DNA from: Terriglobales bacterium
Lineage (GTDB): Bacteria; Acidobacteriota; Terriglobia; Terriglobales; Acidobacteriaceae
Assembly (NCBI GenBank): GCA_025934025.1
Contig: JAICYU010000005.1
Span: 1-40,569 of the forward strand
Length of the DNA stretch: 40,569 nucleotides
Reading direction: 5' to 3'
The notes beneath the pieces are model-generated. The model did not search any database. It was not told the origin of the DNA and saw only the letters and a program-made list of their open reading frames with translations. A program made the position numbers and the translations under genes. Below are positions 28,656 to 36,160 of the stretch, piece after piece; within the stretch, counting starts at the first letter, position 1, and each line of letters starts with the position of its first letter.

Positions 28656-28758
28656 TGCATCTCCGGGGACTGATTTTATTAATTTTAGCAGAGCTATGGC
28701 TTTTCAGAGTGCGCATAGCTGTGGATAAGCGGGCAGAAACTCACATTTCTTCGGCGCT

Positions 28759-29292
28759 TCAGTCTCCCGCGTGCGCGCTGCTCTCTTTGTAAAAGCCTTC
28801 GCTGCCGAAGCCGAACACCCGGTTCGAGCGAGCCCGATAGTTTTCCCAGGCAATCGCCGCGCCGAGTTCAACAAGCTGGGGCGTGGAGAAGCGCTGCTGC
28901 AAACGCTGCCGGAGCTCAGCACTCACATTGGCAGGAGTGGAGCTAAGCGCGTCCGACAGTTCGAGCACCAGCTTCTGGTCAGAGTCGAAGAGATTACTTT
29001 CCCGGAACCAATTCAGATTACGGAGTTGATCGTCGCTGAGGCCTGCCGCCTTACCTGCGGCAGAGTTGATGTCAATTCAAAACGGACATTCCACCAGCTT
29101 GGCTGCGCGGATTTGCGCCAGCACTTTCAGCTTGTGCGCGACGAGATTGGTCTTCTCCAGCGCCTGACCGAATTTTGCATAAGGAATGAGCACGCCAGGA
29201 TGAGTGGCCACGGTCTGAAGCGGCGCAATGTCCCTGCCCAGACGCTTGTGGGCGAACTTAAAGATGAGAGCGACCTTGAAGGCTTCAAACAT
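28759..29292 (-). CDS. AhpD/carboxymuconolactone-decarboxylase-like protein with in-frame UGA (probable selenoprotein, CPFU motif)
   Basis: Starting at ATG 29292, with AGGAGG seven bases upstream, the frame runs 71 codons to a TGA (29079-29077) and then stays open in the same frame to TGA at 28759, giving 177 residues if read through. Both halves match one carboxymuconolactone-decarboxylase/AhpD-like fold: the first has KVLAQIRAAKLVECPF, the second continues IDINSAAGKAAGLSDDQL and TPQLVELGAAIAWENYRARSN. In this family the redox motif is CxxC; the UGA falls exactly on the second Cys, giving CPFU (Cys69, Sec72). A SECIS-like hairpin follows. A recent nonsense mutation is the alternative. Family members reduce peroxiredoxins or act as thiol-disulphide or peroxide-linked enzymes. 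A downstream-only ATG would give a meaningless 69-codon fragment. Confidence 0.8.
29043..29063 (-). promoter_or_regulatory. Candidate bacterial SECIS element
   Basis: On the transcript, 13 nt after the UGA, CUGCCGC (29063-29057) pairs perfectly with GCGGCAG (29049-29043) around the 7-nt loop AGGUAAG. A loop opening with GGU 21 nt after UGA resembles the fdhF element, where GGU sits about 18 nt after UGA. Spacing, GC-rich stem and loop G/U all fit SelB recognition. Confidence 0.65.
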
Positions 29293-29356
29293 TGAAAGAC
29301 CTCCTGCGTGAAAGATTCAAATCGTTTCAACAGCGCTTCAGAAATTTTTGAGAAAA

Positions 29357-29917
29357 TTAACGCAGTATGCCCAGTTTATCCACGGGCCAGTAACCAAAAA
29401 CCGCTTTGCCGTAAATGTAGCTGCGGTTGACCGGGCCGAAATCGCGACTGTCGTTCGACATGGAGCGATGGTCTCCCAGCACGAAGTAGGTGTTTGCTGG
29501 AATGTAGGTCTCCGGATAAGAGCGCAAGTCTTCGTATTCAGGAGGGACATAAGCCTCGACGATCAGCTTGCCATTCACGTAAACGCGGCCACGGCTGATG
29601 CGCACATCATCCCCGGGAAGACCGATCACACGCTTGATAAAGCTCTTGCGGGTGTCGCGCGGATAACGGAACACGATGATGTCGCCGCGCTCGATGCTCT
29701 CCCAGTGATACACCATCTTGTTGATGAAAATGCGTTCCTGATCTTCCAGACCGGGCTCCATGCTGCCGCCTTCCACTTTCACCGGCTGGTAAACGAACAG
29801 GATTATGAAGAAGGAAACGACGATGGAGAAAAAGAAGTCGCGCACCCAGGAATGAAGCACGCGCAGACCGCTGGGCGGCGCCACGGCAGGCTGGCTCGGT
29901 TGTTCGGACTGCTCCAC
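29357..29917 (-). CDS. lepB: Signal peptidase I
   Basis: About 186 residues from GTG 29917, which has GAGGA upstream at slightly long spacing; the TTG at 29968 gives 203 and no ATG is available. The membrane enzyme removes signal peptides from exported preproteins. One TM helix (WVRDFFFSIVVSFFIILFV) is followed by the catalytic Ser in GGSMEPGL (Ser69 in the long numbering), the general-base Lys in FIKRVIGLPGD (Lys112) and the box YFVLGDHRSMSNDSRDFGPV. It is a typical short, single-TM form. It is divergent from the PCYCGC gene at 30001. Confidence 0.96.
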   Translation of the reverse strand: MEQSEQPSQPAVAPPSGLRVLHSWVRDFFFSIVVSFFIILFVYQPVKVEGGSMEPGLEDQERIFINKMVYHWESIERGDIIVFRYPRDTRKSFIKRVIGLPGDDVRISRGRVYVNGKLIVEAYVPPEYEDLRSYPETYIPANTYFVLGDHRSMSNDSRDFGPVNRSYIYGKAVFGYWPVDKLGILR

Positions 29918-30000
29918 TGGCTTGATGGTCCTCGTTAGCAGTAGTTTGCCGCATTCAACCCGGTTCAAGCAAGCGGCAATTCTGGGTTAAAATACCTGCT

Positions 30001-30447
30001 ATGAAATACCTTTCCGGCCTTATAGTTCTCGCCTGCGCGCTCTCTTTGACTCATGGACAGCTACGAGCGCAGTCGAATATTCCGGCATACCACAATGCTC
30101 CGCCCGCCAAGGGAGAGAAGCTGCCTGCAGTGCTCACGCAGCAGCAGTTGCATGAATCGGGCATGACTGAGCCCGCGCAAAGAGAAGCTTACAAGGCAGC
30201 AGCCAAGATTCCGAACGTCCTTTATCAGCTACCCTGCTTCTGCTATTGCGACCGTCATGCCGGGCACAAGAGCCTGCACAGTTGCTTTGAAGGAACTCAC
30301 GGCGCGAACTGCGGAACCTGCATGGCGGAGGCCCTTTATGCCTACCAGATGAAGAAGAAAGGCTGGACGGTCAGTCAGATACGCGACGGCATCATGCGTC
30401 ATGACTACCAGCAGATTGACCTTCAGAATCCAGCGCCAGTGTTATAG
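30001..30447 (+). CDS. Secreted Cys-rich PCYCGC-type protein
   Basis: 148 residues with a signal-like N-terminus (MKYLSGLIVLACALSLTHG). The centre holds a dense metal-ligand cluster: LPCFCYCDRHAGHKSLHSCF (Cys79, Cys81, Cys83, His86, His89, His93, Cys95) followed by CGTC (Cys104, Cys107). This matches the PCYCGC/CYCXC motif family of exported proteins, whose function is not well established; metal or Fe-S binding is inferred from the ligands. The Ala-Cys of the signal segment might form a lipobox, but it is not classical. It is divergent from lepB by about 80 bp. Confidence 0.85.
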   Translation: MKYLSGLIVLACALSLTHGQLRAQSNIPAYHNAPPAKGEKLPAVLTQQQLHESGMTEPAQREAYKAAAKIPNVLYQLPCFCYCDRHAGHKSLHSCFEGTHGANCGTCMAEALYAYQMKKKGWTVSQIRDGIMRHDYQQIDLQNPAPVL

Positions 30448-30470
30448 CTGCTGCACACTTTACGGTGCAG

Positions 30471-30500
30471 TTGACGTGGTAGTAAGATTCTGCGTATAAA
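30471..30500 (+). promoter_or_regulatory. Sigma70-like promoter for the TPR-yvcK-glmU group
   Basis: TTGACG (30471-30476), an 18-bp spacer and TATAAA (30495-30500), about 105 bp before the TPR gene start. A weak hairpin (CTGCAC/GTGCAG, 30451-30470) just upstream may end the preceding transcript. Confidence 0.5.
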
Positions 30501-30606
30501 GGCTGCATCCGGGCAAATCCGCATCCATGCGGAGAGCCGTGTTTTTAAGATTTCCACAGCCTTGGTTTGCCGCTGTCTCCGATGTGCGCCGCAAGGACAC
30601 AATAGA

Positions 30607-31257
30607 ATGAAAAAGAAAGTGGCAGCAAGCATTAAACATCCAACCGCTAAACCACAGAAAACACAAGCTAGTAGAGATAGAACGAAGATGTCCCCAAAGA
30701 GAATTGCTGCCCCTCCCCCAAAGTCAGGGTTCGCCCAAGATCCGAGTTTTGCACAGGCTGTGCAAAACTACGAGGCTGGTCTCAAGGCCATGCAGGAGCG
30801 TAAGTTTGACCGGGCGAAGGGCTATCTGGAAAAGGTGTTGGCCAACGGTCCTAAAGAGCTGGCCGACCGCACGCGCGTCCACCTGAGCACATGCAATCAG
30901 CAGCTTAACGATGTCTCAGCCAGCTTTAAGACTCCGGAAGAGCACTTTGATTACGCCGTTTCGCTCATCAACCGGGCACAATACGACCAGGCACGCCAGC
31001 ATCTGGATAAGATCCTGAAACAAAACGCCAAAGTAGACTTCGGGTTTTACGGTCTTGCGGTTGTTGACTGCCTTACCGGCCAAGTCGAAAGTTCTCTTAA
31101 GAACTTGAGTGAGGCCATCCGCCTGAACCCGCAGAACCGATTCCAGGCGCGCAATGACTCAGATTTCCAGAACATGGCCGACGATCCCCGCTTTACCGAA
31201 CTGCTCTATCCTGAGCCGAACGAGCAGTCACCAGCCTCCGGCCAGAAAAGGTACTGA
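30607..31257 (+). CDS. TPR-repeat protein
   Basis: 216 residues from ATG 30607, with AAGGA ten bases upstream; an in-frame ATG at 30562 adds an unlikely Cys-rich tail. After a basic, Lys/Pro-rich N-terminus (to about 40) there are helical repeats of TPR type: AVQNYEAGLKAMQERKFDRA with GYLEKVLANGP, HFDYAVSLINRAQYDQARQH, and ESSLKNLSEAIRLNPQNR. No signal peptide, so probably a cytoplasmic adaptor. The partner is unknown. It is followed 59 bp later by yvcK. Confidence 0.85.
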   Translation: MKKKVAASIKHPTAKPQKTQASRDRTKMSPKRIAAPPPKSGFAQDPSFAQAVQNYEAGLKAMQERKFDRAKGYLEKVLANGPKELADRTRVHLSTCNQQLNDVSASFKTPEEHFDYAVSLINRAQYDQARQHLDKILKQNAKVDFGFYGLAVVDCLTGQVESSLKNLSEAIRLNPQNRFQARNDSDFQNMADDPRFTELLYPEPNEQSPASGQKRY

Positions 31258-31316
31258 ATCTGAAAGTTCGTCCGCACTCCGAACCGCTTCATGCGCGCCC
31301 CGGGCGGGGCATTCGT

Positions 31317-32321
31317 GTGGTTGCGATCGGCGGAGGCACGGGGCTTTCCACCTTGCTGCGCGGGCTCAAACGCTACACCGTCGCTCCAGGGGACGCGCAG
31401 CCTGTCGGCAACTACATTTCTGAGCTGACCGCCGTGGTTACGGTGAGCGACGACGGCGGTTCGAGCGGCCGGCTTCGCCGCGAACTGGGCATGCTGCCTC
31501 CCGGAGACGTCCGCAACTGCCTGGTCGCGCTTTCCGCAGACGCGAACCTGCTCTCCAAACTTTTCCAGCACCGTTTTTCCAGTTCCGGCGATCTGGAAGG
31601 TCACAGTTTCGGCAACTTGTTTCTCGCGGCGCTTACCGCAATGACCGGCGACTTCGCCGTAGCGGTCAAAAAAGCTTCAGAGATCCTCGCTACCCGCGGA
31701 CACATACTTCCAGCCACCGCAGCCAACGTTGAATTGGAAGCGGCGATGGACGATGGCTCGCATGTGCGCGGCGAAACCAACATCAGCGCCAGCGAGAAGA
31801 GGATTGTGGAGCTCACGATCGTTCCTGCTCATCCGGAGCCGCTGCCGGAAACTCTTGACGCCATTGCGCGTGCCGACGTGATCACCATCGGTCCCGGATC
31901 GCTCTTCACCAGCTTGATTCCCAACCTGCTGGTGCGGGGAATTCCTGAAGCGATCAGAAAATCTCCGGCGCTGAAGATCTTCATCTGCAATCTGATGACG
32001 GAGGCCAATGAAAGCCTGCATTTGAGCGCCTCCCAGCACATTGCAGCAATTCATACTCATGCCGGAAACGGTATTTTCAATTACGCGCTGGTGAATTCTT
32101 CCGCCGTTTCAGAAGCCATGCAACAACGCTATGCCGCTGAACGAGCCGAGCCAGTGGTTTGCGATGCGGCAGCCGTTGAAGCCCTGGGTGTGCGATGCAT
32201 CGCAGGAAATTTCCTCGAAGAGCACGAGATGGTTCGCCACGATACTGACCGGCTTTGCCGTGAGTTGTTTCGCCTGGTGCACACCTCCACGCAGGAACTG
32301 CAAGTTGCCGGAGGCCGCTGA
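31317..32321 (+). CDS. yvcK: YvcK/GlmR-family regulator of cell-wall precursor metabolism
   Basis: 334 residues from GTG 31317. The CofD-like fold starts VVAIGGGTGLSTLLRGLK, with SDDGGSSGRLRRELGMLPPGDVRNCLVAL, SFGNLFLAAL, TIGPGSLFTSLIPNLLV and ICNLMTEANES, all YvcK marks. In Firmicutes YvcK/GlmR binds UDP-GlcNAc and controls GlmS; adjacency to glmU here fits that role. No ATG or conventional codon exists upstream in frame, but conserved-looking residues (RPGRGIR) precede the GTG, so the true start may be a CTG near 31260. The stop overlaps the glmU start by one base. Confidence 0.94.
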   Translation: MVAIGGGTGLSTLLRGLKRYTVAPGDAQPVGNYISELTAVVTVSDDGGSSGRLRRELGMLPPGDVRNCLVALSADANLLSKLFQHRFSSSGDLEGHSFGNLFLAALTAMTGDFAVAVKKASEILATRGHILPATAANVELEAAMDDGSHVRGETNISASEKRIVELTIVPAHPEPLPETLDAIARADVITIGPGSLFTSLIPNLLVRGIPEAIRKSPALKIFICNLMTEANESLHLSASQHIAAIHTHAGNGIFNYALVNSSAVSEAMQQRYAAERAEPVVCDAAAVEALGVRCIAGNFLEEHEMVRHDTDRLCRELFRLVHTSTQELQVAGGR

Positions 32322-33733
32322 TGGCGCGCGGAAACACTCAAGCCGCAGGCAAACTTGCCATTGTCATCATGGCGGCCGGCAAAGGAACACGGTTCAAGTC
32401 CGCCCGCGCCAAGGTGCTGCATCAAATCGGCGGCAAGCCGCTGCTGGCCCATGTGATCGCCGCCGCTCAGCAGGTGGTTCCCGCCCACCACATTCACGTC
32501 ATCATTGGGCATCAGGCTGAGCAGGTCCGCGCGGCGGTGGCGCACACTGGCGTGCAGTTTGTCATGCAACCGGAACAGCGCGGCACTGGGCACGCAATTA
32601 TGTGCGCGCGCGAGCAGGTGCAGGGCTATGACAATCTCCTGGTGCTTTCCGGCGATGTTCCGCTGATCCGGCCGGAAACCATCACCCGGGTGCGCGATTT
32701 CCATTTCAACCGGAAAGCGGCAATGACCATCCTGACGGCCGAACCGCCCGAGCCGTTCGGCTACGGCCGCGTGATTCGCGCTACCTCGCGCAGCGATCAG
32801 GTCAAAGCCATCGTCGAACAGAAGGCGCTCAGCAAATCGCAGCAAAAGACGCGCGAGATCAACTCCGGAATCTACGCGTTCGCCGCCAAGCCGCTGTTTG
32901 CGAACATTGACCGCCTGACCACAGACAATGCTCACCGCGAGTTTTATCTCACCGATATGGCTGCTCTGCTGGTGAAATCCAGGGCCAAGGTGGTTGCACT
33001 GAAAGCAGACGATCCGGCTGAGGTGCTGGGCGCCAACACACTGGCCGAACTTGCCGCGCTTGATAGCGAACTGCGAGCGCGCAAGTGCCGGCAGCTTATG
33101 GCGGAAGGAGTGAGCATCTATGGGCCTGAAACCTGCGTGATTGATTCTGACGTGCAGGTTGGGCCGGACACTGTGATCGAGCCTTTTGTTCAGCTTCTGG
33201 GCAGAACGAAGATCGGCTCAGAATGCCGCATCCGATCTTTCAGCGTGATCAGCGATTCCGAGCTTGGCGACAAAGTCCTGGTCCGCCCAGGCTGCATCAT
33301 TGATCAGTCCAGAATTCTTGCCGGCGCTCTTCTCGGTCCCTACTCGCACCTTCGGCCGGAGAGCGAGGTCGGCGAAGGAGCGCACGTGGGCAACTTCGTC
33401 GAGACCAAGAAAGCGCGTCTCGGCCGGGGATCAAAAGCCAACCATCTCACCTATCTTGGGGACGCCGACATAGGCGAAGGCGTGAACGTGGGCGCCGGCA
33501 CCATCACCTGCAATTACGACGGGAAAGCAAAACATCGTACCACGATTGAAAACGGCGCTTTCATCGGCAGCGACTCTACTCTGGTTGCGCCGGTGCGCAT
33601 TGGCCGCGATGCCTATGTCGCCGCCGGTTCCACCATCACTGAGGACGTTCCTGAGAACGCGCTCGCCCTGGGCCGTTCGCGCCAGACCACGAAAGAAGGC
33701 TGGGCCAAAGCCCGCCGCGAAAACAAGCGCTGA
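32321..33733 (+). CDS. glmU: Bifunctional GlmU (GlcN-1-P acetyltransferase / UDP-GlcNAc pyrophosphorylase)
   Basis: 470 residues. It makes UDP-GlcNAc in two steps. The N-terminal nucleotidyltransferase has LAIVIMAAGKGTRFKSARAK, then EQRGTGHAI and LVLSGDVPLI. The C-terminal left-handed beta-helix starts near SIYGPETCVIDSDVQVGPDT and holds the acetyl-CoA site stretches RPESEVGEGAHVGNFVETKK and GVNVGAGTITCNYDGKAKH. All key segments are intact and length is typical. The ATG overlaps the yvcK stop (TGATG), so the two are coupled. Confidence 0.98.
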   Translation: MARGNTQAAGKLAIVIMAAGKGTRFKSARAKVLHQIGGKPLLAHVIAAAQQVVPAHHIHVIIGHQAEQVRAAVAHTGVQFVMQPEQRGTGHAIMCAREQVQGYDNLLVLSGDVPLIRPETITRVRDFHFNRKAAMTILTAEPPEPFGYGRVIRATSRSDQVKAIVEQKALSKSQQKTREINSGIYAFAAKPLFANIDRLTTDNAHREFYLTDMAALLVKSRAKVVALKADDPAEVLGANTLAELAALDSELRARKCRQLMAEGVSIYGPETCVIDSDVQVGPDTVIEPFVQLLGRTKIGSECRIRSFSVISDSELGDKVLVRPGCIIDQSRILAGALLGPYSHLRPESEVGEGAHVGNFVETKKARLGRGSKANHLTYLGDADIGEGVNVGAGTITCNYDGKAKHRTTIENGAFIGSDSTLVAPVRIGRDAYVAAGSTITEDVPENALALGRSRQTTKEGWAKARRENKR

Positions 33734-33810
33734 CTTTTTTGCGAATGCGCTCTCGATTTCACGCCATCCGGCTCTGAATCAATGTCATCCTAGCAATCAG
33801 GGAAACGAAA

Positions 33811-34110
33811 ATGGCGCAGAAGAAATCTGATCAACCCGAAGCTCTTGCCGAATCAAGTCCAAACCCTCATTCTGAGCAGCACCCGGCAGACGATGTTGTA
33901 AAAACCGACCACTCGGACGCGACCGGAGCACGAAACGTCGCGCAAACGCCCAGCACCAAAGAAGGCCGCCTGCATCCCTCGGTTAGCCAGGAAGTCGAAG
34001 GCGCGGCGTTCGATGATGACAGCATGTTCAACAGTGCGGATCCGCAGATCAGGCCTGGCTCCAGCAAACGCTCACCTCCTGACTCCGAACACAAGAACAA
34101 AGTCGCCTGA
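33811..34110 (+). CDS. Small disordered hydrophilic protein, function unknown
   Basis: 99 residues, low-complexity and polar, rich in Ser, Asp, Glu, Pro and Lys, with no hydrophobic core, signal or cysteine. AGGGA seven bases before the ATG supports translation. No family recognised. Its location just before hsp20 and its charge pattern suggest a stress-related disordered protein, but this is only inference. Confidence 0.6.
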   Translation: MAQKKSDQPEALAESSPNPHSEQHPADDVVKTDHSDATGARNVAQTPSTKEGRLHPSVSQEVEGAAFDDDSMFNSADPQIRPGSSKRSPPDSEHKNKVA

Positions 34111-34245
34111 TTCAGGCGGAGCGTTGTTCTTTTTTATCGTGTTCGTTCATGCAGCCTCACGCCAGAGCTTTCTGAGTTGGGGGCTCTTCAGAAGCTTGCA
34201 AATCAGTTATTCATAAATCCAACAATTATGAAAAAGGAGAAGACC

Positions 34246-34731
34246 ATGGCAAACATTACGCGTTGGGACCCATTTGCCGACCTGGCATCGGTGGACCCGT
34301 TCAGTGATTTTTTCAATCAATCATCCAATCCCTATGGCCTCGTGCGAAATCGCGAGCAGTCGCTTACTTCACCCAGTTTCCTGCCCCCAGTTGATGTGTA
34401 TGAAGACGAGCACCACATCACTTTGCAGGCTGAATTGCCCGGCATTGACGAAAAGGACGTTGACGTCCGGGTAGAGAACAACGTGCTTACGATAAGCGGC
34501 GAGCGCAAGCTGGAGAACGAAGAGAAGAAAGAAAACTACCATCGCCGCGAGCGGAGCTACGGACGCTTTACCCGCTCCTTCACGCTACCCTCCACCGTGG
34601 ATGCGGAAAACATCAACGCGGAATTCAACAATGGCCTGCTGAGGATCACGCTGAACAAGCGTGCTGAGGCAAAACCAAAGCAGATCAAGATCGGCGTGAA
34701 CAAGGGGCCGGTAAGAGGGAAAGCGGCGTAA
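34246..34731 (+). CDS. Hsp20 family small heat-shock protein
   Basis: 161 residues from ATG 34246, fixed by AAGGAG six bases upstream; the in-frame ATG at 34228 precedes that site. The N-terminus (MANITRWDPFADLASVDPF) is typical of class A bacterial Hsp20. The alpha-crystallin domain (about 43-145) has PPVDVYEDEHHITLQAELPG, VENNVLTISGERK, the RRERSYGRFTRSFTLP strand and FNNGLLRITLNKR; the GLLRITL IxI-like stretch is near the end. It is a cytoplasmic holdase chaperone. No CIRCE or other operator is obvious. Confidence 0.97.
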   Translation: MANITRWDPFADLASVDPFSDFFNQSSNPYGLVRNREQSLTSPSFLPPVDVYEDEHHITLQAELPGIDEKDVDVRVENNVLTISGERKLENEEKKENYHRRERSYGRFTRSFTLPSTVDAENINAEFNNGLLRITLNKRAEAKPKQIKIGVNKGPVRGKAA

Positions 34732-34747
34732 AGATCTGCGAAAACTT

Positions 34748-34993
34748 ACAGGGAGGAGAAGTGTCAGGGCATGACTTCAGTCGTGCCGCAACTCGTCCCG
34801 TGGCCGTGGGCTTTAGCCCCTGGATGAATGCCCTTCTCACCGAAAACGGTTTCCGCAGTTCGTGTAGCCGACAGGGAGGAGAAGTGTCAGGGCATGACTT
34901 CAGTCGTGCCGCAACTCTTCCCGTAGCCGTGGGCTTTAGCCCCTGGATGAATGCCCTTCTCACCGAAAACGGTTTCCGCAGTTCGTGTAGCCG
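34748..34993. repeat. Two perfect-phase tandem copies of a 123-bp unit
   Basis: 34748-34870 and 34871-34993 are identical except for two positions (G/T and G/A in the first half). Each unit has an imperfect hairpin GGCATGAC-TTCA-GTCGTGCC and GGGCTTTAGCCCC. As 123 is a multiple of three, both strands carry false open frames through it. The rest of 34732-35034 shows no gene. Confidence 0.9.
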
Positions 34994-35034
34994 AATGCCT
35001 GGCTGGTCGGGGGCTGCACCGGCCAGCTTTCTAT

Positions 35035-35664
35035 CTACTTGTTTGGCGAGGCCGTCGGACTCGGAGCGCTCTTCTGCTGGCCAACTTCAATGGAAGCAAG
35101 CTGTTTCAGGATGTTCTGTTCCTGAGGAGAGAAGGTGCTGCGGAAACGGTCTGATTCAAGCGTCTGCTGGCGCTCCTGAGGGCTCATCTGCCGCAGGTGC
35201 CGCACGGCGGCGTGCACCATCACGCGGCGCTCCGGCGGAAGCGTTTGGAGCTGCTGGTTGGCATCCCGAATTTCTTTTCGCTGCTCCGGGCTCAATGATG
35301 ACATGAACTGCATGCGTTGCAGGGCACGGTCCTGTTGCTGCGGCGGGAGGCCGGCAAACTTGCGCAGTCTCTCCTTCAACGCATCCTGGCGATTTTTGGG
35401 AAGCCGTCGGAAGTTGGGATCGCTTTCCAGAATCTTTTCCTGCTGGTCAACAGGGAGGCTTCTGTGCTCACGCAGCCAGTCGCCCATTTTGCGCGACTGC
35501 TGGGCGTCATGGCCGCTACCTTTATTCTGGTTCGGACTTTTCTGTGGCCCAGGAGATTGCAGCAAGAATCGTGTTTGTGGAACTGAAGAAACGGGCGTGG
35601 CAAAGGCAGCAAGTCCCAGCGCACAAGCTGAGACTGCTGTTCCCATCGCTCTCATTGTTATCAC
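35035..35664 (-). CDS. DUF3106-family exported protein
   Basis: 209 residues from GTG 35664, chosen for GGGGGAG eight bases upstream and because longer starts run into the anti-sigma gene. A signal peptide (about 5-28, SACALGLAAFATPVSS) leads into helical repeats rich in Arg, Gln and Leu: LREHRSLPVDQQEKILESD, then FRRLPKNRQDALKERLRKF, LPPQQQDRALQRMQ, LSPEQRKEIRDANQQLQ and MSPQERQQTLESDRFR. The LxPexR periodicity is that of DUF3106. It is probably periplasmic, and its function is unknown. It is third in the sigma/anti-sigma operon, so perhaps a periplasmic sensor or target. Confidence 0.85.
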   Translation of the reverse strand: MITMRAMGTAVSACALGLAAFATPVSSVPQTRFLLQSPGPQKSPNQNKGSGHDAQQSRKMGDWLREHRSLPVDQQEKILESDPNFRRLPKNRQDALKERLRKFAGLPPQQQDRALQRMQFMSSLSPEQRKEIRDANQQLQTLPPERRVMVHAAVRHLRQMSPQERQQTLESDRFRSTFSPQEQNILKQLASIEVGQQKSAPSPTASPNK

Positions 35665-35686
35665 CGGAAATTCTCCCCCGAGAAGT

Positions 35687-36160
35687 TTACGGCTCGGCAA
35701 CATCATCTGACGGAGCGCCGCTGAGCTCGTCAATTAAATCTGTATTGACCAGTACGTCCGCGTTTTTATCGAGTTGTTCGATGTCGGCCACGGCAGTTCC
35801 GGTCTGGGGCGTTGCCGGCGCTTCAGTCTGAAAGACGCTCAGGCGCAAAACCACTCCGCCCGCTGCCAGCACTGCGGCAAATGTGGCGGCCAGCACCGGC
35901 CTGCGGAACCATGCCAGAGGACCCGCGTGTACCGGCGCCTTCTGCTGCGCTTCTCTAGCATGCGCTTTTACCCGGGTCAAAAAATAAGGAGAAGGCTCCG
36001 GGACCTCCCACTCGTCGAGCAGGCTCATGGTTTTGCGCAGCCCATCAAGCTCGGCGGAACATGTTCCGCACTGGCGGAGGTGGGCCAGCACCTCCGGTGA
36101 GGTCTGCTCTTCGGCCAGAGCATCCATCAGGTTTTCACGTACATTCTTGCAGGTAATCAT
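35687..36160 (-). CDS. Anti-sigma factor with zinc-finger domain
   Basis: 157 residues. The N-terminal ZAS-like finger has Cys4, then HLRQCGTC (about 27-34), the His-Cys-Cys cluster of anti-sigma zinc fingers. A TM helix (RPVLAATFAAVLAAGGVVL, about 87-106) is followed by a short periplasmic tail rich in Asp and Leu. It should hold the preceding ECF sigma factor at the membrane. The overlap with the sigma gene is four bases (ATGA), so production is coupled. Typical of RpoE/RseA-like pairs in function, though not in sequence. Confidence 0.9.
   Translation of the reverse strand: MITCKNVRENLMDALAEEQTSPEVLAHLRQCGTCSAELDGLRKTMSLLDEWEVPEPSPYFLTRVKAHAREAQQKAPVHAGPLAWFRRPVLAATFAAVLAAGGVVLRLSVFQTEAPATPQTGTAVADIEQLDKNADVLVNTDLIDELSGAPSDDVAEP

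Noticed and set aside
28759-29292. Interpretation of the AhpD-like locus as a plain pseudogene
   Set aside because: Not excluded, but less likely: the single UGA falls on the redox Cys position, both flanks are intact, and a SECIS-like hairpin follows.
28771-29295. 174-codon plus-strand frame over the AhpD-like gene
   Set aside because: Antisense shadow; the minus strand shows family homology and a perfect ribosome site.
34748-34993. CRISPR array
   Set aside because: Only two adjacent 123-bp units without spacers; it is a tandem duplication.
34685-35306. Frames on both strands across the 123-bp repeat
   Set aside because: They exist because the repeat period is a multiple of three; the translations are repetitive and not protein-like.
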